This document shows, piece after piece, positions 42,801 to 50,532 of a DNA stretch of 64,000 nt. The first letter of the stretch is position 1; every line of letters starts with the position of its first letter. This stretch comes from Basidiobolus ranarum (taxonomy: Eukaryota > Basidiobolomycota > Basidiobolomycetes > Basidiobolales): assembly GCA_040143965.1 (NCBI GenBank), contig JASJQH010006876.1, positions 1-64,000 on the forward strand. The letters run 5' to 3'. The translations under genes and the position numbers were made by a program. The notes beneath the pieces were generated by a model. It saw only the letters and a list, made by a program, of their open reading frames with translations. It did not search any database and had not been told where the DNA came from.

Positions 42801-44636
42801 TATGAGGTCACAGTACAAGGGTCAAAAGGAAATGGAGGTTCAGGACCAAAAGGTTATGATAACGATCTTCGCAATCGCCTCTCAGAGCTGTTCCAGCTTA
42901 TGCAACAACTTACTGTTCAGCAAAATGGCCTAATGAAGGTGGAGAATAGAAACTCACAGAGTCATACTCAAGAAATTTCTTCTTTGGCTTCTAAAGTTTA
43001 CAAGGTTGAGCAAACCGTAACTCATTTGTTGGAAGAGCAGCAATCTCTGCTTAAAAAAGACAACATGAATAATCTCGGTGGCTTTAATAATCTAGACAAA
43101 AAGGTTAACTTATTGAACGAAGCTGTAAAGCAACTTGTCAATCAACAACAGAAGATTATGAAATTGGCGGGTTTGGGGCGACTAGTACAACAGCAATCGC
43201 AGGATATTCGAGGTGTAAAAAATAACTTGACGAACCTGACAGATGTAGTCAATCAACTAGTAAATCAACAGAAAGACCTTCTCATCCGTACGAAGTATGA
43301 AAAAGAATACGTTACTAACAACGAGTTGAATACGAAATTTGGTGAATTGAGAGACACTGTCCTCAATATTGTCAAACAACAACGCATTATAGTCGAGAAG
43401 AATATCAAAGACCGCGAGCGCAATGGTTATAAAAAAGGAAGTGAGCCTGGTGAAACTGTCTCCTATAACTTGGAGAATCGGGTTGAGCAAGTGACTGATT
43501 TGATGAAACAACTGGTACTCCAACAAAAAGAAACAATTTTACGAATTTCTAGAAAAGAAAGCATCAACTATGATGATATAGTTGGTAAAATGAATACAAA
43601 GATTCTGCAATTGAACGAGTTAGCAAAGCAGCTATTCGCCGAACAGACCTCTCTGATTCAACGAGGCTTTGATTCTTTATCGAAGCAACAGTATACCGGC
43701 TTTCAAAAGATTGACGGTAGATTAAATGACATTGGTAGTGCTTTGAAGAACCTTTCAAACTATGATAATGGTGCTTTGGATCGCAGAATTCAAGCACTAT
43801 CTCAGCAACAATCAAGGGACACCAGTAAATTGAATTCTCGATTAAATCAAATCAGTAAAATGCTGGAGCGCATTGCTACTCGCCCTAATACTGGAGATAA
43901 TACAGGCTTGAATGAAATCCGGAACAAGTTGAATGGATTAGAGAGCGCCATGACTCGAATACTTGGAAAACTTGACAGGGGTGGCAACGCAAACCTTTCA
44001 CAAGAACAGTTTGAAGAACTGAGACGCGTCAGTCGGCAACTACCCAACCTTAACCAGTCCGTGGAGAAATTAGCTTTGGTTGAAGAAGTAGGAAACCCAA
44101 TATATATTCAAGAATTAACCAACATGGACCAATCCTTGAGTGAATATGGAAGGGCTATAATTGATATCGATGGGTCCATAGGAGGTACTTATTCTAATCC
44201 TGTGGGCTACGATTCTCAGGATATGGGCCTGGATATCATTGACATAGATACTGGTGATCTCTACAGTGGTGACAGATTCGCTTGGGATGGCGCAAATGTA
44301 GATGGATATAGGTTTGTTGATAAGGGCTTCGGTCCCCTCCGGCCCGGTCCTATTATTTCTCGTCGCCGAATTGAGTTCCGCAGCAATAGGAATAGAAGAG
44401 GCAGTAAACTTGGTAGCAAAAACAAAACTTATAGAAAAACTACCAGGCCCTTGGAAAGACTTGGCAAAAGGCCATTAGTAATCTCTAAACGACCTAAAGT
44501 ATTAGAAGGTTCCATTACTTCGTTCAGTCCTGCAAGTGTGAAAAGATCCAACACTCGCTATCAAGGATATGAATATCGTCAAGGTTTTTGGTATCCTAAG
44601 AATGAACAATTTGAAAAGATCATGCAAGTGAAATAG
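33852..44636 (+). CDS. Giant secreted coiled-coil repeat protein B (~3594 aa)
   Basis: One uninterrupted frame. It is open from a TTG at 33819, but the first ATGs are 33852 and 33855; the latter aligns best with the start of protein A. The N-terminus has a basic patch and a signal-like core 'RRSLFLISQLAVVQA', then a Ser/Pro/Tyr-rich region with 'AVLFPDGQLRFLAP'. I counted about 79 ~41-residue helical repeats over roughly residues 240-3400. Every fourth unit has a PKE-type linker (LPKDV, VPKEV, LPKEA, IPKEI, VPKEI). Two units on lies an E/D-V---L--Q variant (NNNEVIQLL, RRNDVIKIL, SNEKVVKIL). The tail is Gly/Asp-rich, then strongly basic (RRGSKLGSKNKTYRKTTR). It ends with 'YEYRQGFWYPKNEQF', the counterpart of the end motif in protein A. 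Only one Cys was seen. Likely partner of protein A in an extracellular filament; function is unknown. Confidence 0.9.
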   Translation: MMFENSIRIHDASQKSKNLRRSLFLISQLAVVQAINHPSYSQSRSQKESHTSTNPEKPFTNGATISSKKPLGFPNISNNPLMSQYPSPSNVSYSEHRGNVLVNGYPVEVAPSGAFYHDDGYGFDLFESDIPSYLEFGDYPLSGYFNTPSWGISGNQAVLFPDGQLRFLAPAFDDINDGSYYQEIDVPVYVEQIEVDSIDNREAEEIAVVNNENDYINSVQLNEVSSKLEQSEEFQLLDAKLDQLTLALSQVISGSTKGESNTPATNPNVHINGLVEGMDVLNHKVEELVKAVGIVTEQNQLIGTQTSKVLKTSTKTLSEVDTINEKLTTIKKDLTLISEKESHIEQQQTNNIVRSSKDINEINERITDLLRTVGGLSKGSYNHQHDSKVAHDSNASQELKEIRGNLNRMQNSITAISSEVTSFLSKVEKTSLQDIEGINQLRKEFSQFKVFMDKRIAESNNLEKENHAETVQMLNKEYTLIGDLSKRVDGLFASLKIVLEQLQKLENKDADYTKAITTIEGLLQRLSQTSDTLDRLIKKEMNLISNRDYSKPTSGIDSRRVLSSLEELRNEMKNLTAQQIDLFQKYNSSTNNEGYEKIVNHLNQLQKTVIQLVSEGGKYFKVPDSGNYPKELIRDIENMSENIINLNSIVKGLVKQQQKLIESYGENNKGGWKEFNVNFEKLGRVINMLSTQNSWIKQQTDVISKMDSHITEIGSKINHLIEEQSRLEVYPHKGSKSDPNIAYKLDQLRKTVEQLAHDQQILLGKYREGKASDVLTKDIQSVNYKLADLSSVVTRLLQEQKSIVNKLGSQKNRPSDGKDESKEIHLLSEQIERLREVVTLIAKQQKTLLQGKSITVNTDNITVLDSRLNSLGQKMDYLIKQQQLISGKYGNSEDTKNQNSEYRNVETILNQLRQTVTEVIKEQTVLIRGSGGKLPSKLPDDLERVIENLAKQCSRIYNVVDKIGYEQEQILKNDKGEVKDIQEIKDKLTKLSDVLIFITKQQNRILGGDFHLKIKDYSGDVEKLGEQLARLKSTMNVLVQQQKSLLSDRDDNKVNEQLKQLYTVVDRLVQDQEKLITIKINGKGNSGLDQNIVNMNERLAKLSVVIDRLVNQQNEILKYLGSESKEGNVNTKLELITSKLGQLGEVVTLLNKQQNVLLNIPRYFSLIESQSKEIGRLGQQVSQIQESINELVALEKSQGYRDDQGKGGNFAKVHIKQLTDLFRSVQRLANGQDQLFSYVKSNISEKRLNDIENVTQKLYLLNQAIQHVVNEERTLLNSIHSQGKNIEKSIQQIDMKIDKLSIVVETMNKRQENLFATVNALWKSQDSNFKLVNQKLAVLGSDVTRLISQQQKLFNSKGYSNDISVNGRLSELEKSITQLIQEQRRLILVKSSLDISPDLKREISAIDNRLNQLSQFIRELVSKQDRFLQYAEKGEIGTSGDKGDVKNYNDQFKQLFIMVSKLTQNQISLITREDVAKLFDRQNKGIQNLSLDIGQLSNRIDKVLKQQEVLNGKNYLKNGNTHDTRLFKMLVDISKNARQLLEQQNMLARNVRDNSLPKDVAKEVSSLRKELTNLTRVINEIYSNQEKIIQLKSSSTKDYSEQIYSQVEKITTELGGVSQGIGRISTVQLEILKRLGVLSDQQLQNFRNVDSKVSTLGKRVDQLVTGQKVLIGKEDNNTDKLDKVVKELGDLRDVVYKLVSQQTTILEAKWGGSYKQKVPFDVSVINTKIAKVSDTVDQLLVQQRRIMDRKVDGGLTKEVNESLETLTVSIKQIGGYVKNLYTEQTQILQNHTELLKQNLNKTDKVDHQLIGLSQKVDEIIRIQAILLRRVQKTDKGTETRTDDDAIIQKLSSLQGLVNQIVLQQEKLFKAKLNGRVPKEVLEELRKLDSRFGELIGSVNSFSNKQRIVISKDSDSKLSESLVTDINNLSEKLDSISSFVKETMNIQSRVFNNNEVIQLLKNQSGQINKLDAKLNELNSRFSSLVEQQAIIIKRIDYSKGSKGSNDNMTPIYEDLQGLRSVVKQIVEYQKSLGSPNVNSRLPKEALILMEKLNERFLALDSQIVGFSEGQSNLLKLEKQDERHLGSIEGYISGIVKEFRPLKEAVNQILSEQSTLLRRNDVIKILQQQAGHIDQINNRLGSLGAQMNQLVNIQKELLRGNGSKQQTNNAGIDSLINRFSELSETVNNIVDRQNELTKPQIMNQIPQSVVEEIKTVTQQMSTLNEQVTTLSEQQQAIIQSLAGKKGSPSELVVKTYNRDLQILSEQIFKLGKMINGISSRQDKVANNDRVLDVIKKQGAQIQSLGIGMNNLRKELGVLINRQQGLLQRTYGNTQQNRQGTQAILEQLQKLDSRVDGLFEQQKVLVNKEIYAAIPKEITSQIDQISSQLGELRQVVTEVSREQTTFIEHGNKNKDDGNASNIDGILKLNQRFNQLTKLVIRIAEGQNRITSNEKVVKILEQHSRAIQRIDNRLTEVGSMVQRILENQFKLIQSPDYQNHANNKGVNLQPIVLNLQDLREEVRYLIEQQRKLNRPSVGNSLPQALVGKVNEINLNLNGLNRHIQSLFEEQSELIKASNNRQGANYKDSIDKINRSLNEFGRVIRALVGQQTQILKNEEVLKVIASELGDLKEVKSTVRNFGHQIRNLVEQQRIILNNISQLGKYKSADSSRDLLGKLALLSRTVNELVEKQTILLRREVVGTVPKEIMEEITILNKKFNFVTSSLESIAELQKRLLDRRNDGSDNHEEASPEVIGYLNDLRQKFGKLYQEVTSISSYQQELMSRKELLSILKRHSVDINIVGRKVEAVDEKIQVLINQQRELYNLIEKKGTRDQVGGKNYSIVIERLQQLEKSIVLLSGEQRRLQGIERNGTKQVLETVNSSTQYLDGKMGRLSTLIDRVRNEQQEILQAVKNNNIISKEVLSRVDKVNDEIKNLEDVVKQLAQEQHEVNVKVTKLLGLPQDMQEVKQRLVTLNNLTNKLINQQVQLYEVTVQGSKGNGGSGPKGYDNDLRNRLSELFQLMQQLTVQQNGLMKVENRNSQSHTQEISSLASKVYKVEQTVTHLLEEQQSLLKKDNMNNLGGFNNLDKKVNLLNEAVKQLVNQQQKIMKLAGLGRLVQQQSQDIRGVKNNLTNLTDVVNQLVNQQKDLLIRTKYEKEYVTNNELNTKFGELRDTVLNIVKQQRIIVEKNIKDRERNGYKKGSEPGETVSYNLENRVEQVTDLMKQLVLQQKETILRISRKESINYDDIVGKMNTKILQLNELAKQLFAEQTSLIQRGFDSLSKQQYTGFQKIDGRLNDIGSALKNLSNYDNGALDRRIQALSQQQSRDTSKLNSRLNQISKMLERIATRPNTGDNTGLNEIRNKLNGLESAMTRILGKLDRGGNANLSQEQFEELRRVSRQLPNLNQSVEKLALVEEVGNPIYIQELTNMDQSLSEYGRAIIDIDGSIGGTYSNPVGYDSQDMGLDIIDIDTGDLYSGDRFAWDGANVDGYRFVDKGFGPLRPGPIISRRRIEFRSNRNRRGSKLGSKNKTYRKTTRPLERLGKRPLVISKRPKVLEGSITSFSPASVKRSNTRYQGYEYRQGFWYPKNEQFEKIMQVK
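34550..44080 (+). repeat. Protein-level repeat array, ~79 units of ~41 aa
   Basis: Spacing between successive PKE linkers was counted as 164 (VPKEVL to LPKEAL) and 163 (LPKEAL to IPQSVV) residues, each with four units. Unit-by-unit inspection gives the linker class at units 11, 15, 19, 23, 27, 31, 35 and on to 63, and the E/D-V class at 13, 17, 21 and on to 77. Confidence 0.85.
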
Positions 44637-45171
44637 CCATAATGCTTTAGATAGATATCAATATATGCAATAAATTGTTATTTTATCTCATCAATATCAA
44701 GTATATGAACAGTTGGCAAGACTTGTCAATAGATTGTGCTGATAACAGGTATTCACAAGATCACCAGCCGAGGTAATACCAACAACTCCACATGTACATA
44801 CTTCTTAATTATTCGTGTGATGACATTGAAGTTGTAAGAGTAAGTCATGTCTATCTACTACGAAAATATTTGCCATTAGCTTTTAGAGCTAAGCATCTCA
44901 AACAGAATAATCAGCATAGAGTGAATTCACTAGAGCTTGCTTTTGAGTCCCATTGCTATATAAATAATATACATCGGCTAAAATGATATTGTGGGAAAAA
45001 GCAACGTGGTTTTCTTCGATATTTTCAGCATACGAAAGATCTAACGGCTAGTAGCCCAAAATCACTTCCAATTTTGTGCATTAACCATGTGACAAGCATT
45101 ACCCGACCCTGAGTACAAAAGGAGCTTGGTATGGAATAGAGCTTGTTGTTCTCTCATTTTTTTAGTCTATA
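44637..45171. other. Intergenic region
   Basis: About 535 bp between giant gene B and the enoyl-CoA isomerase gene. 'caataaa' near 44670 may be the polyadenylation signal of gene B. The open frame 44792-44986 is not convincing. Confidence 0.5.
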
Positions 45172-46133
45172 ATGTTGGGATTCACCTTAGGACGTACGTT
45201 GAAGCGGGGCATTAGACTCCAGAGATACAAGCCTCTTGGACAATTCGCCTCAATTGGATTCGTTCGCTACACACATATCAACACCTCTTACAACAATGAC
45301 TTGGTCACGATAGAGTCAATTCCGGAACAAAATACTGCCATTATTCATCTTCATCGGGCTCCAGCAAATGCTTTTAATGATGAAATGGTACGAACCGTTA
45401 CTGATGTATTTACTCAAATTGAGAAGGATAAATCAGTAAGAACAGTGATCTTTGCTTCGAAAATCCCTAAGTTCTTTTCTGCTGGTGTTGACTTGGAAGA
45501 TTTTCATCGATCTGGTGAACTGTGGATGGAGTTTTGGAGAGATTTGCGAACAATGTTTATTACTATCCATGGATCAAGGCTGAATACTATTGCTGCTGTC
45601 AACGGATTTGCTGTAGGTCTTGGATGTGCTCTGACATTAGGTACTAGGATGCTTATTTCTCACTTTTCTTATTCTAATTACTTTATCACTTGTTAGCTTG
45701 TCAAGATCGCTATATGTTATCAGGCAAAGGTGCAATTGGCATCAACCCTGTCAATATTGGTATCCCAGTCCCTGTATGGTTAGTCCAACGTTATGTTGAG
45801 GTGCTCGGCTATAGAACAAGTGAAAAGATGCTAACTGCCGGTGTTTCTTTGAAAGCCACTGAAGCCAAAAAGATCGGTTTGGTAGATGAAATTTTTGATG
45901 ATCATGATCAATTACTAGAGGCTTGTAAGAAGCTTGCCAGAGAAAAACATAAGATAAACGAAACCGCTCAAGTCGAAACGGCTAGACTTTTGAAGGTACC
46001 GTTTATTAAAACGTTTTATTCGGAAGAAGCCGAAGACATGGAAAGGATGGCTGGTTTCATTGAGCGTCCTGAAATGAGACAAATCATTAAAGGAATGCAA
46101 GCACAAATAGAAGCAAAAAAGATCAAATCCTAA
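45172..46133 (+). CDS. Mitochondrial enoyl-CoA delta isomerase (ECI1/DCI-like)
   Basis: Two exons (45172-45640, 45697-46133) encode about 301 residues. The first 35 residues are rich in Arg/Lys without acidic residues (MLGFTLGRTLKRGIRLQR), a probable mitochondrial presequence. The crotonase fold follows: 'IIHLHRAPANAFNDEM', 'FSAGVDLEDF', 'AAVNGFAVGLGCALTLACQD' (oxyanion-hole turn), 'IGINPVNIGIPVPVWL' and 'MLTAGVSLKATEAKKIGLVD'. The 'IGIPVPVWL' region and the spacing resemble mitochondrial ECI1, which moves cis-3/trans-3 double bonds to trans-2 during beta-oxidation of unsaturated fatty acids. A generic enoyl-CoA hydratase is less likely, since the second catalytic Glu of hydratases is not evident. 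The intron restores the ALTLACQDRY reading. Confidence 0.85.
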
Positions 46134-46965
46134 TCCTTAAAGGCCTTGAGTTATGAACGTAGCATATTACACTTGCATCTCATTTATTTATTTCAATAAA
46201 GATTCATCTTCAGCACATGCATTTACGATAAAACACTAGAAAAATCCCTGCTCTATCGCAAACCAAGCATCAACAAATCTAGATTAACAAAAGTTGATTA
46301 AGGCTCAGGAAACCATCACCATCAGAACCAAATAGTCATCAGCAACGGATGAAAATAGCTAACTGCATATAAATGACGACTGAACCAACTAGTTTAATAT
46401 TGACGTTGAAGTTATTCTCAAGGACTTTACCAACATCTGAGAGACTCGTGCTTTCTTGGGAACCCAAAATAGCTTCAAACATAACAGCTATCAAAATACA
46501 AACGTGCAACATTACTTCTTGCTAAATAAAGCGTTGACAACTACTGAACCCTTTACATTGCTCCATCTCCGTATGCTTGTGTACAATTCCTCTCGTTTAA
46601 CTTTGCTAAACAGAAGGTGAATTATATGAATGAATTCTTCAGATGATTCTCAAGTTTAAAATTAGATGTTATCTAAATGGGGGAAGGGGAAAATCCTATG
46701 GCTTTGATATATATTTCAAGGGTTTTTCTATAGAAAAGATGATATATATTTCAAGCGTTTGTTTATAGAAAAGATGATATATATCTCAAGCGTTTGTTTA
46801 TAGAAAAGTAAATAGAAATCAAGAAGTCACCCATTGAAACATTAATTCCACCATGAAAAAGGAAAAACAACTATTGACATCAGTTACATAAAATCATGTG
46901 AAAGGATAGAGGTGGAGGCTGTGTGTAAGGATGCATAGTCGATGTAGGTAATGAACAAATTGCAC
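46134..46965. other. Convergent intergenic region with a 35-bp tandem repeat
   Basis: Spacer between the isomerase and PKA 3' ends. It contains the 3 x 35 bp repeat described separately and otherwise AT-rich DNA. Confidence 0.55.
46706..46810. repeat. Three tandem copies of a 35-bp unit
   Basis: Units at 46706-46740, 46741-46775 and 46776-46810, each beginning GATATATAT and ending TATAGAAAAG(A/T)(T/A). Copies 2 and 3 differ at only a few positions and copy 1 at a few more. It lies about 155 bp beyond the PKA stop, so it may fall in the 3' UTR. Confidence 0.9.
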
Positions 46966-48307
46966 TTAGAAATCAGTGAACAAGTGCTGGTAATTGTCAT
47001 CAGTCACTAACCCATAGACCTCTGGGGATTCTTGATACATATCAAAATTACTGGTATCTCCATCGCTAGACACTATGGGGATGATTGGTGGCTGAACTTC
47101 TAATCGAGATAGTTTGTTCCAGTCAATCTCAACAAACCAAGGATGACGTTTGATATCCCAAACTCCATTTTTCAAGTTACCAAAACGCTTGGTTAAATCT
47201 GCGGTAGTCAACCGCTTGATTAAATCACGAGCAGTAGGATCAATGTGAGGTGGCCATCTTATCTTTCCAGCAAGAATCTTCTCGTACAGTTTGAAATGAT
47301 CATCATCGTAGAAGGGCGGATACCCAGCTAATAACTCAAAGATAAGAATACCGAGCGAGTACCAATCCACGGCTTTACCATAACCTTTCGATTGAATAAT
47401 CTCGGGTGCCAAATAGTCTGGAGTCCCGCACAGTGTCCAAGTAATATCTGGCACATGCTTGGCAAACCCGAAATCTGTGATCTTAATATGGCCTTGAGCA
47501 TTGATCAAGATATTCTCAGGCTTCAGATCACGGTATATAGTGTCAACCGAATGAAGATATTCGAACGCCAACACCACTTCAGCGGCATAAAATTTGGCTA
47601 CATGAGCAGGGAACCTCTACATAAATACACTATGTTGTTAAATTTCAATGGTACTAGTAGACTGTGCAAAAACCAGACATTATACTGACTTGGAATTTTC
47701 TGATATAGCTAAATAGCTCTCCACCAGGCACGTACTCCATGATCATGTAGACATTAGCAGTATCTTGGAAAGTTCCAAGCATATTGACAAGAAATGGATG
47801 GTTACAAGCATTGAGAATACTACGCTCATTGTTTACATGCTCAACTTGTTTTAATCTAACCACTTCGGTCTTTTTCAATACCTTCATAGCATAATACTTA
47901 CTATTGGCCTTCAATTGAACAAGGTGTACACGTCCAAAAGAACCGGTCCCAATAGTACGTAATAAGACGAAATCAGCCAAGCAAAGGCTGGGTTTATCAG
48001 CTTTTGGAGTAGGCACAGGAGAGGAATGAGTTTGTGTATATTGGGTGTTGGGGATAGGCTGATTTGATCGCGCAGAGTCTTGTTGTGAATAAAATTGTTG
48101 GTTTGAAGACTGTTGGTAATTTGACTGTTGCTGGTAATTTAGTTGCTGTTGTTGGAGATTTGATTGTTGTTGATATACACCACCATTGTTTGAAAACAAT
48201 TGTTGATTATCTGGACTAGACTTCTCAGCTGTTGGTGCCTTATGAAAAGTTTGTTGGGGAACTTTGTAAGTGGACTTATCGAGTAGCTTATTTAGAAAAT
48301 TCGCCAT
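46966..48307 (-). CDS. cAMP-dependent protein kinase catalytic subunit
   Basis: Two exons on the minus strand (47690-48307, 46966-47616). About 110 N-terminal residues are Gln/Asn/Ser-rich ([17 protein letters not shown]), as in many fungal PKA subunits. The kinase domain has '[10 protein letters not shown]' (Gly loop), 'YAMKVLKK' (Lys), '[11 protein letters not shown]' (catalytic Asp), 'ITDFGFAK' (DFG) and '[15 protein letters not shown]' (activation-loop Thr in TWTLCGTP). The AGC-kinase tail ends in a hydrophobic FTDF motif, as PKA does with FxxF. It phosphorylates R-R-x-S/T sites when released from the regulatory subunit by cAMP, and controls nutrient sensing and morphogenesis. The splice rejoins YIRKFQ to [14 protein letters not shown]. 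Confidence 0.95.
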
Positions 48308-49329
48308 ATTGAATCGGAACTCAGAGGAGAATTAGTAACCAGGTTTAACTAGGAACTGAATTAGTGAAGCAAATACTACGCGTCAGTAGAGATGCGTAAC
48401 TTATGAAATGAAAATTATCCACCACTATATTGAACTTGGAAAATAAAGCCAATAACAATAGGAGGGAAAAAGTGGGGACAAGAAATTTGGATAGAGAAAG
48501 TTAGCCTAAGATGAGACTGTTTCTTTTCTTATTCTTTCCAGTCTTTTCCCTTTCGTTTACGCAATCATTCAATTAATCATTGAGTTTTCGTCACATACTC
48601 GGGAGTAGTAAAATCCTAGTTTGATGATTGGATTGAGGTCAAATAAACATATATACGTATACTGAATACATTACGATTCATTCCACACTCCTGATCCATT
48701 CATCAAAAAATTCCCAAATGGCTTGGGCTTGGGATTGCCGATTCTCGCGTTAGGATGCTTCTCCTACTGGACGTGAAGCCCTTCCACTTACGCCAATATA
48801 AATCCTATTTTGGTGTTGCCACTAATGACTCAAATCAAATATCCAATTTCATCAGCGACAATTAACCTCAGTTGATCCTAATTGGTCCCAAAATACTGAG
48901 AATGAATGATAATTGCGATTTAGCTCAGTGATCTGAAACTTATTGGTTTTAGGACAGCAAATCATTTTTGTCATAAACTAGCACGTACTTGATAATTCAT
49001 GCGAGAGTTCCCCATTACCCATGGTTGTGGAACAATATAGATTGCATAATAAATAGTTTTGCTGCTAAATTAGATCACGCACTCCTAAACGCAAGAGTGG
49101 CCGACCATCAGACCAATTCCTTATTCTGATTCCACGTGGGAGACAGGAACGGCATATTTGTTTTAGTTAACCAAAATTCCCAACAATTTTACTCAGTTGA
49201 ACTACACAAATTGTATCATAAACACACTACATCACTAGAGGGAAATTACTAAAATTCATATGAAATATAAGATATTATTTACAATTGCTCTAACTTCCGT
49301 TCAAACAGTGTGTTCTAATAATAAAAACC
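48308..49329. other. Divergent intergenic region
   Basis: Promoter space for PKA (minus) and the small gene at 49330 (plus). Contains CACGTG at 49133-49138. No coding evidence was seen. Confidence 0.5.
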
Positions 49330-49929
49330 ATGGAAGATCGGGTTAAGCAATTTCACGTAGATGCACAACAGGTTGGAAATATAGCCTTGAATAAGGCTGT
49401 AAAAGGAATGAATACTTTACGTAAGTTTATTTTTAAAAACCAGGTATGTGTTTTTTGTGCCATCTTCACCCTATGTTCGCGCAGAAATTCATAAGATGTC
49501 TTTAACTCTGTCATCAGGATTATAGATTTTCAGATAAAGAGAAAAATAAATTGTTTGGCGCCATAGAGTCATATTTTCATGCATTCGACCGAAGGTAGCT
49601 ATTAGTACAATCGTATTTCCCTTGTTATTTTACCTTAATTAACCCGCTGGAACGTTGCATCGCAATTATCTTTAATTTACCCTAGTGAGACTATTCAAGA
49701 GACTGCCTTCCCTTTAATTGAAGATGCCTTAAAAGTTCCAATATTTACTACTAAACAAAAGAGCACGATGTTAAAGTGGTATGAAGAGATTGTAGCCAAG
49801 CAAAATGGCGACACAGGGCCCAAACAGCAACCCAGCGACTCACTCAAGAAGAAAAATCCTTACTACGATGATGATGATGAATATAATTGGGATGAGTGGG
49901 AGAATGAAGTAGATGAAAATGTATTATGA
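49330..49929 (+). CDS. Small unrecognised protein with acidic C-terminus
   Basis: Three exons inferred by eye (about 49330-49443, 49519-49592, 49687-49929) give about 143 residues. The exons read MEDRVKQFHVDAQQ...FIFKNQ, then 'DYRFSDKEKNKLFGAIESYF', then 'TIQETAFPLIEDALKVPIFT' and 'KSTMLKWYEEIVAKQNGD'. The C-terminus is acidic and Trp/Tyr-bearing: 'YYDDDDEYNWDEWENEV'. The body looks alpha-helical with no signal peptide or membrane segment. I do not recognise the family. The intron chain is uncertain, mainly the first acceptor (after 'tcatcag' near 49518). Confidence 0.6.
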
Positions 49930-50532
49930 TTGCTACCATTATTCCTATTGTCAAGCTTGCAAAGTTGATTTTCAATTATTGAGATGATAAACCCTTTTAG
50001 CCATGTTTGCCTTCAATTTTGATATCTGCAAAGTTGTTCGATATAATAGTGATTCAAAAATTAATGAAGTAAAAGCTTTGATCGTATTATTATAAACTGC
50101 ATCCTTAGAGAGAGGGAGGCATCAATATACTTGGAAATACTTCATTATTTTCAACTCTCTCTGTTGGCCCCTCAGCTAACACAGCTTTTTTTGTCCTACT
50201 CCTAGATTTGCATTTATTTTCGTCTGCTTGTTGTACAACTAAGAATATTGAAAAATCTGATACCCTATCGTTAAATGGTGTAATATGGAATTCTTAAAAC
50301 TATGCATTTTTGCCAGAGTTTCGAAATTTACACGTATCTAACAAACAATATATGCTAGTTCTATCTTGTATCTTCTCTTTTACTTGCGTTTAAGTTATAT
50401 TTATTTCGACACAAAGGGACTTTGTTTCAAGACGGGTTGACATATCTTCATATTTAGAAAATACTTTAAAACTAGCAACACGGGATAATACTATATATTG
50501 AACAACCACCAAGCTTCCATAGTACATACAAA
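49930..50532. other. Intergenic region
   Basis: About 600 bp between two plus-strand genes, AT-rich, with no supported feature. Confidence 0.5.

Noticed and set aside
35793-44047. Minus-strand open frames within giant gene B
   Set aside because: Shadows of the repeat frame, with compositions that mirror the complement of QQ/LL-rich codons.
21307-44636. Bacterial adhesin or phage tail-fibre gene acquired by transfer
   Set aside because: The repeats recall such fibres, but base composition matches the surroundings and no bacterial domain (head, anchor, LPxTG) was seen.
46706-46810. CRISPR-like array
   Set aside because: Direct tandem repeats without spacers in a eukaryotic genome.
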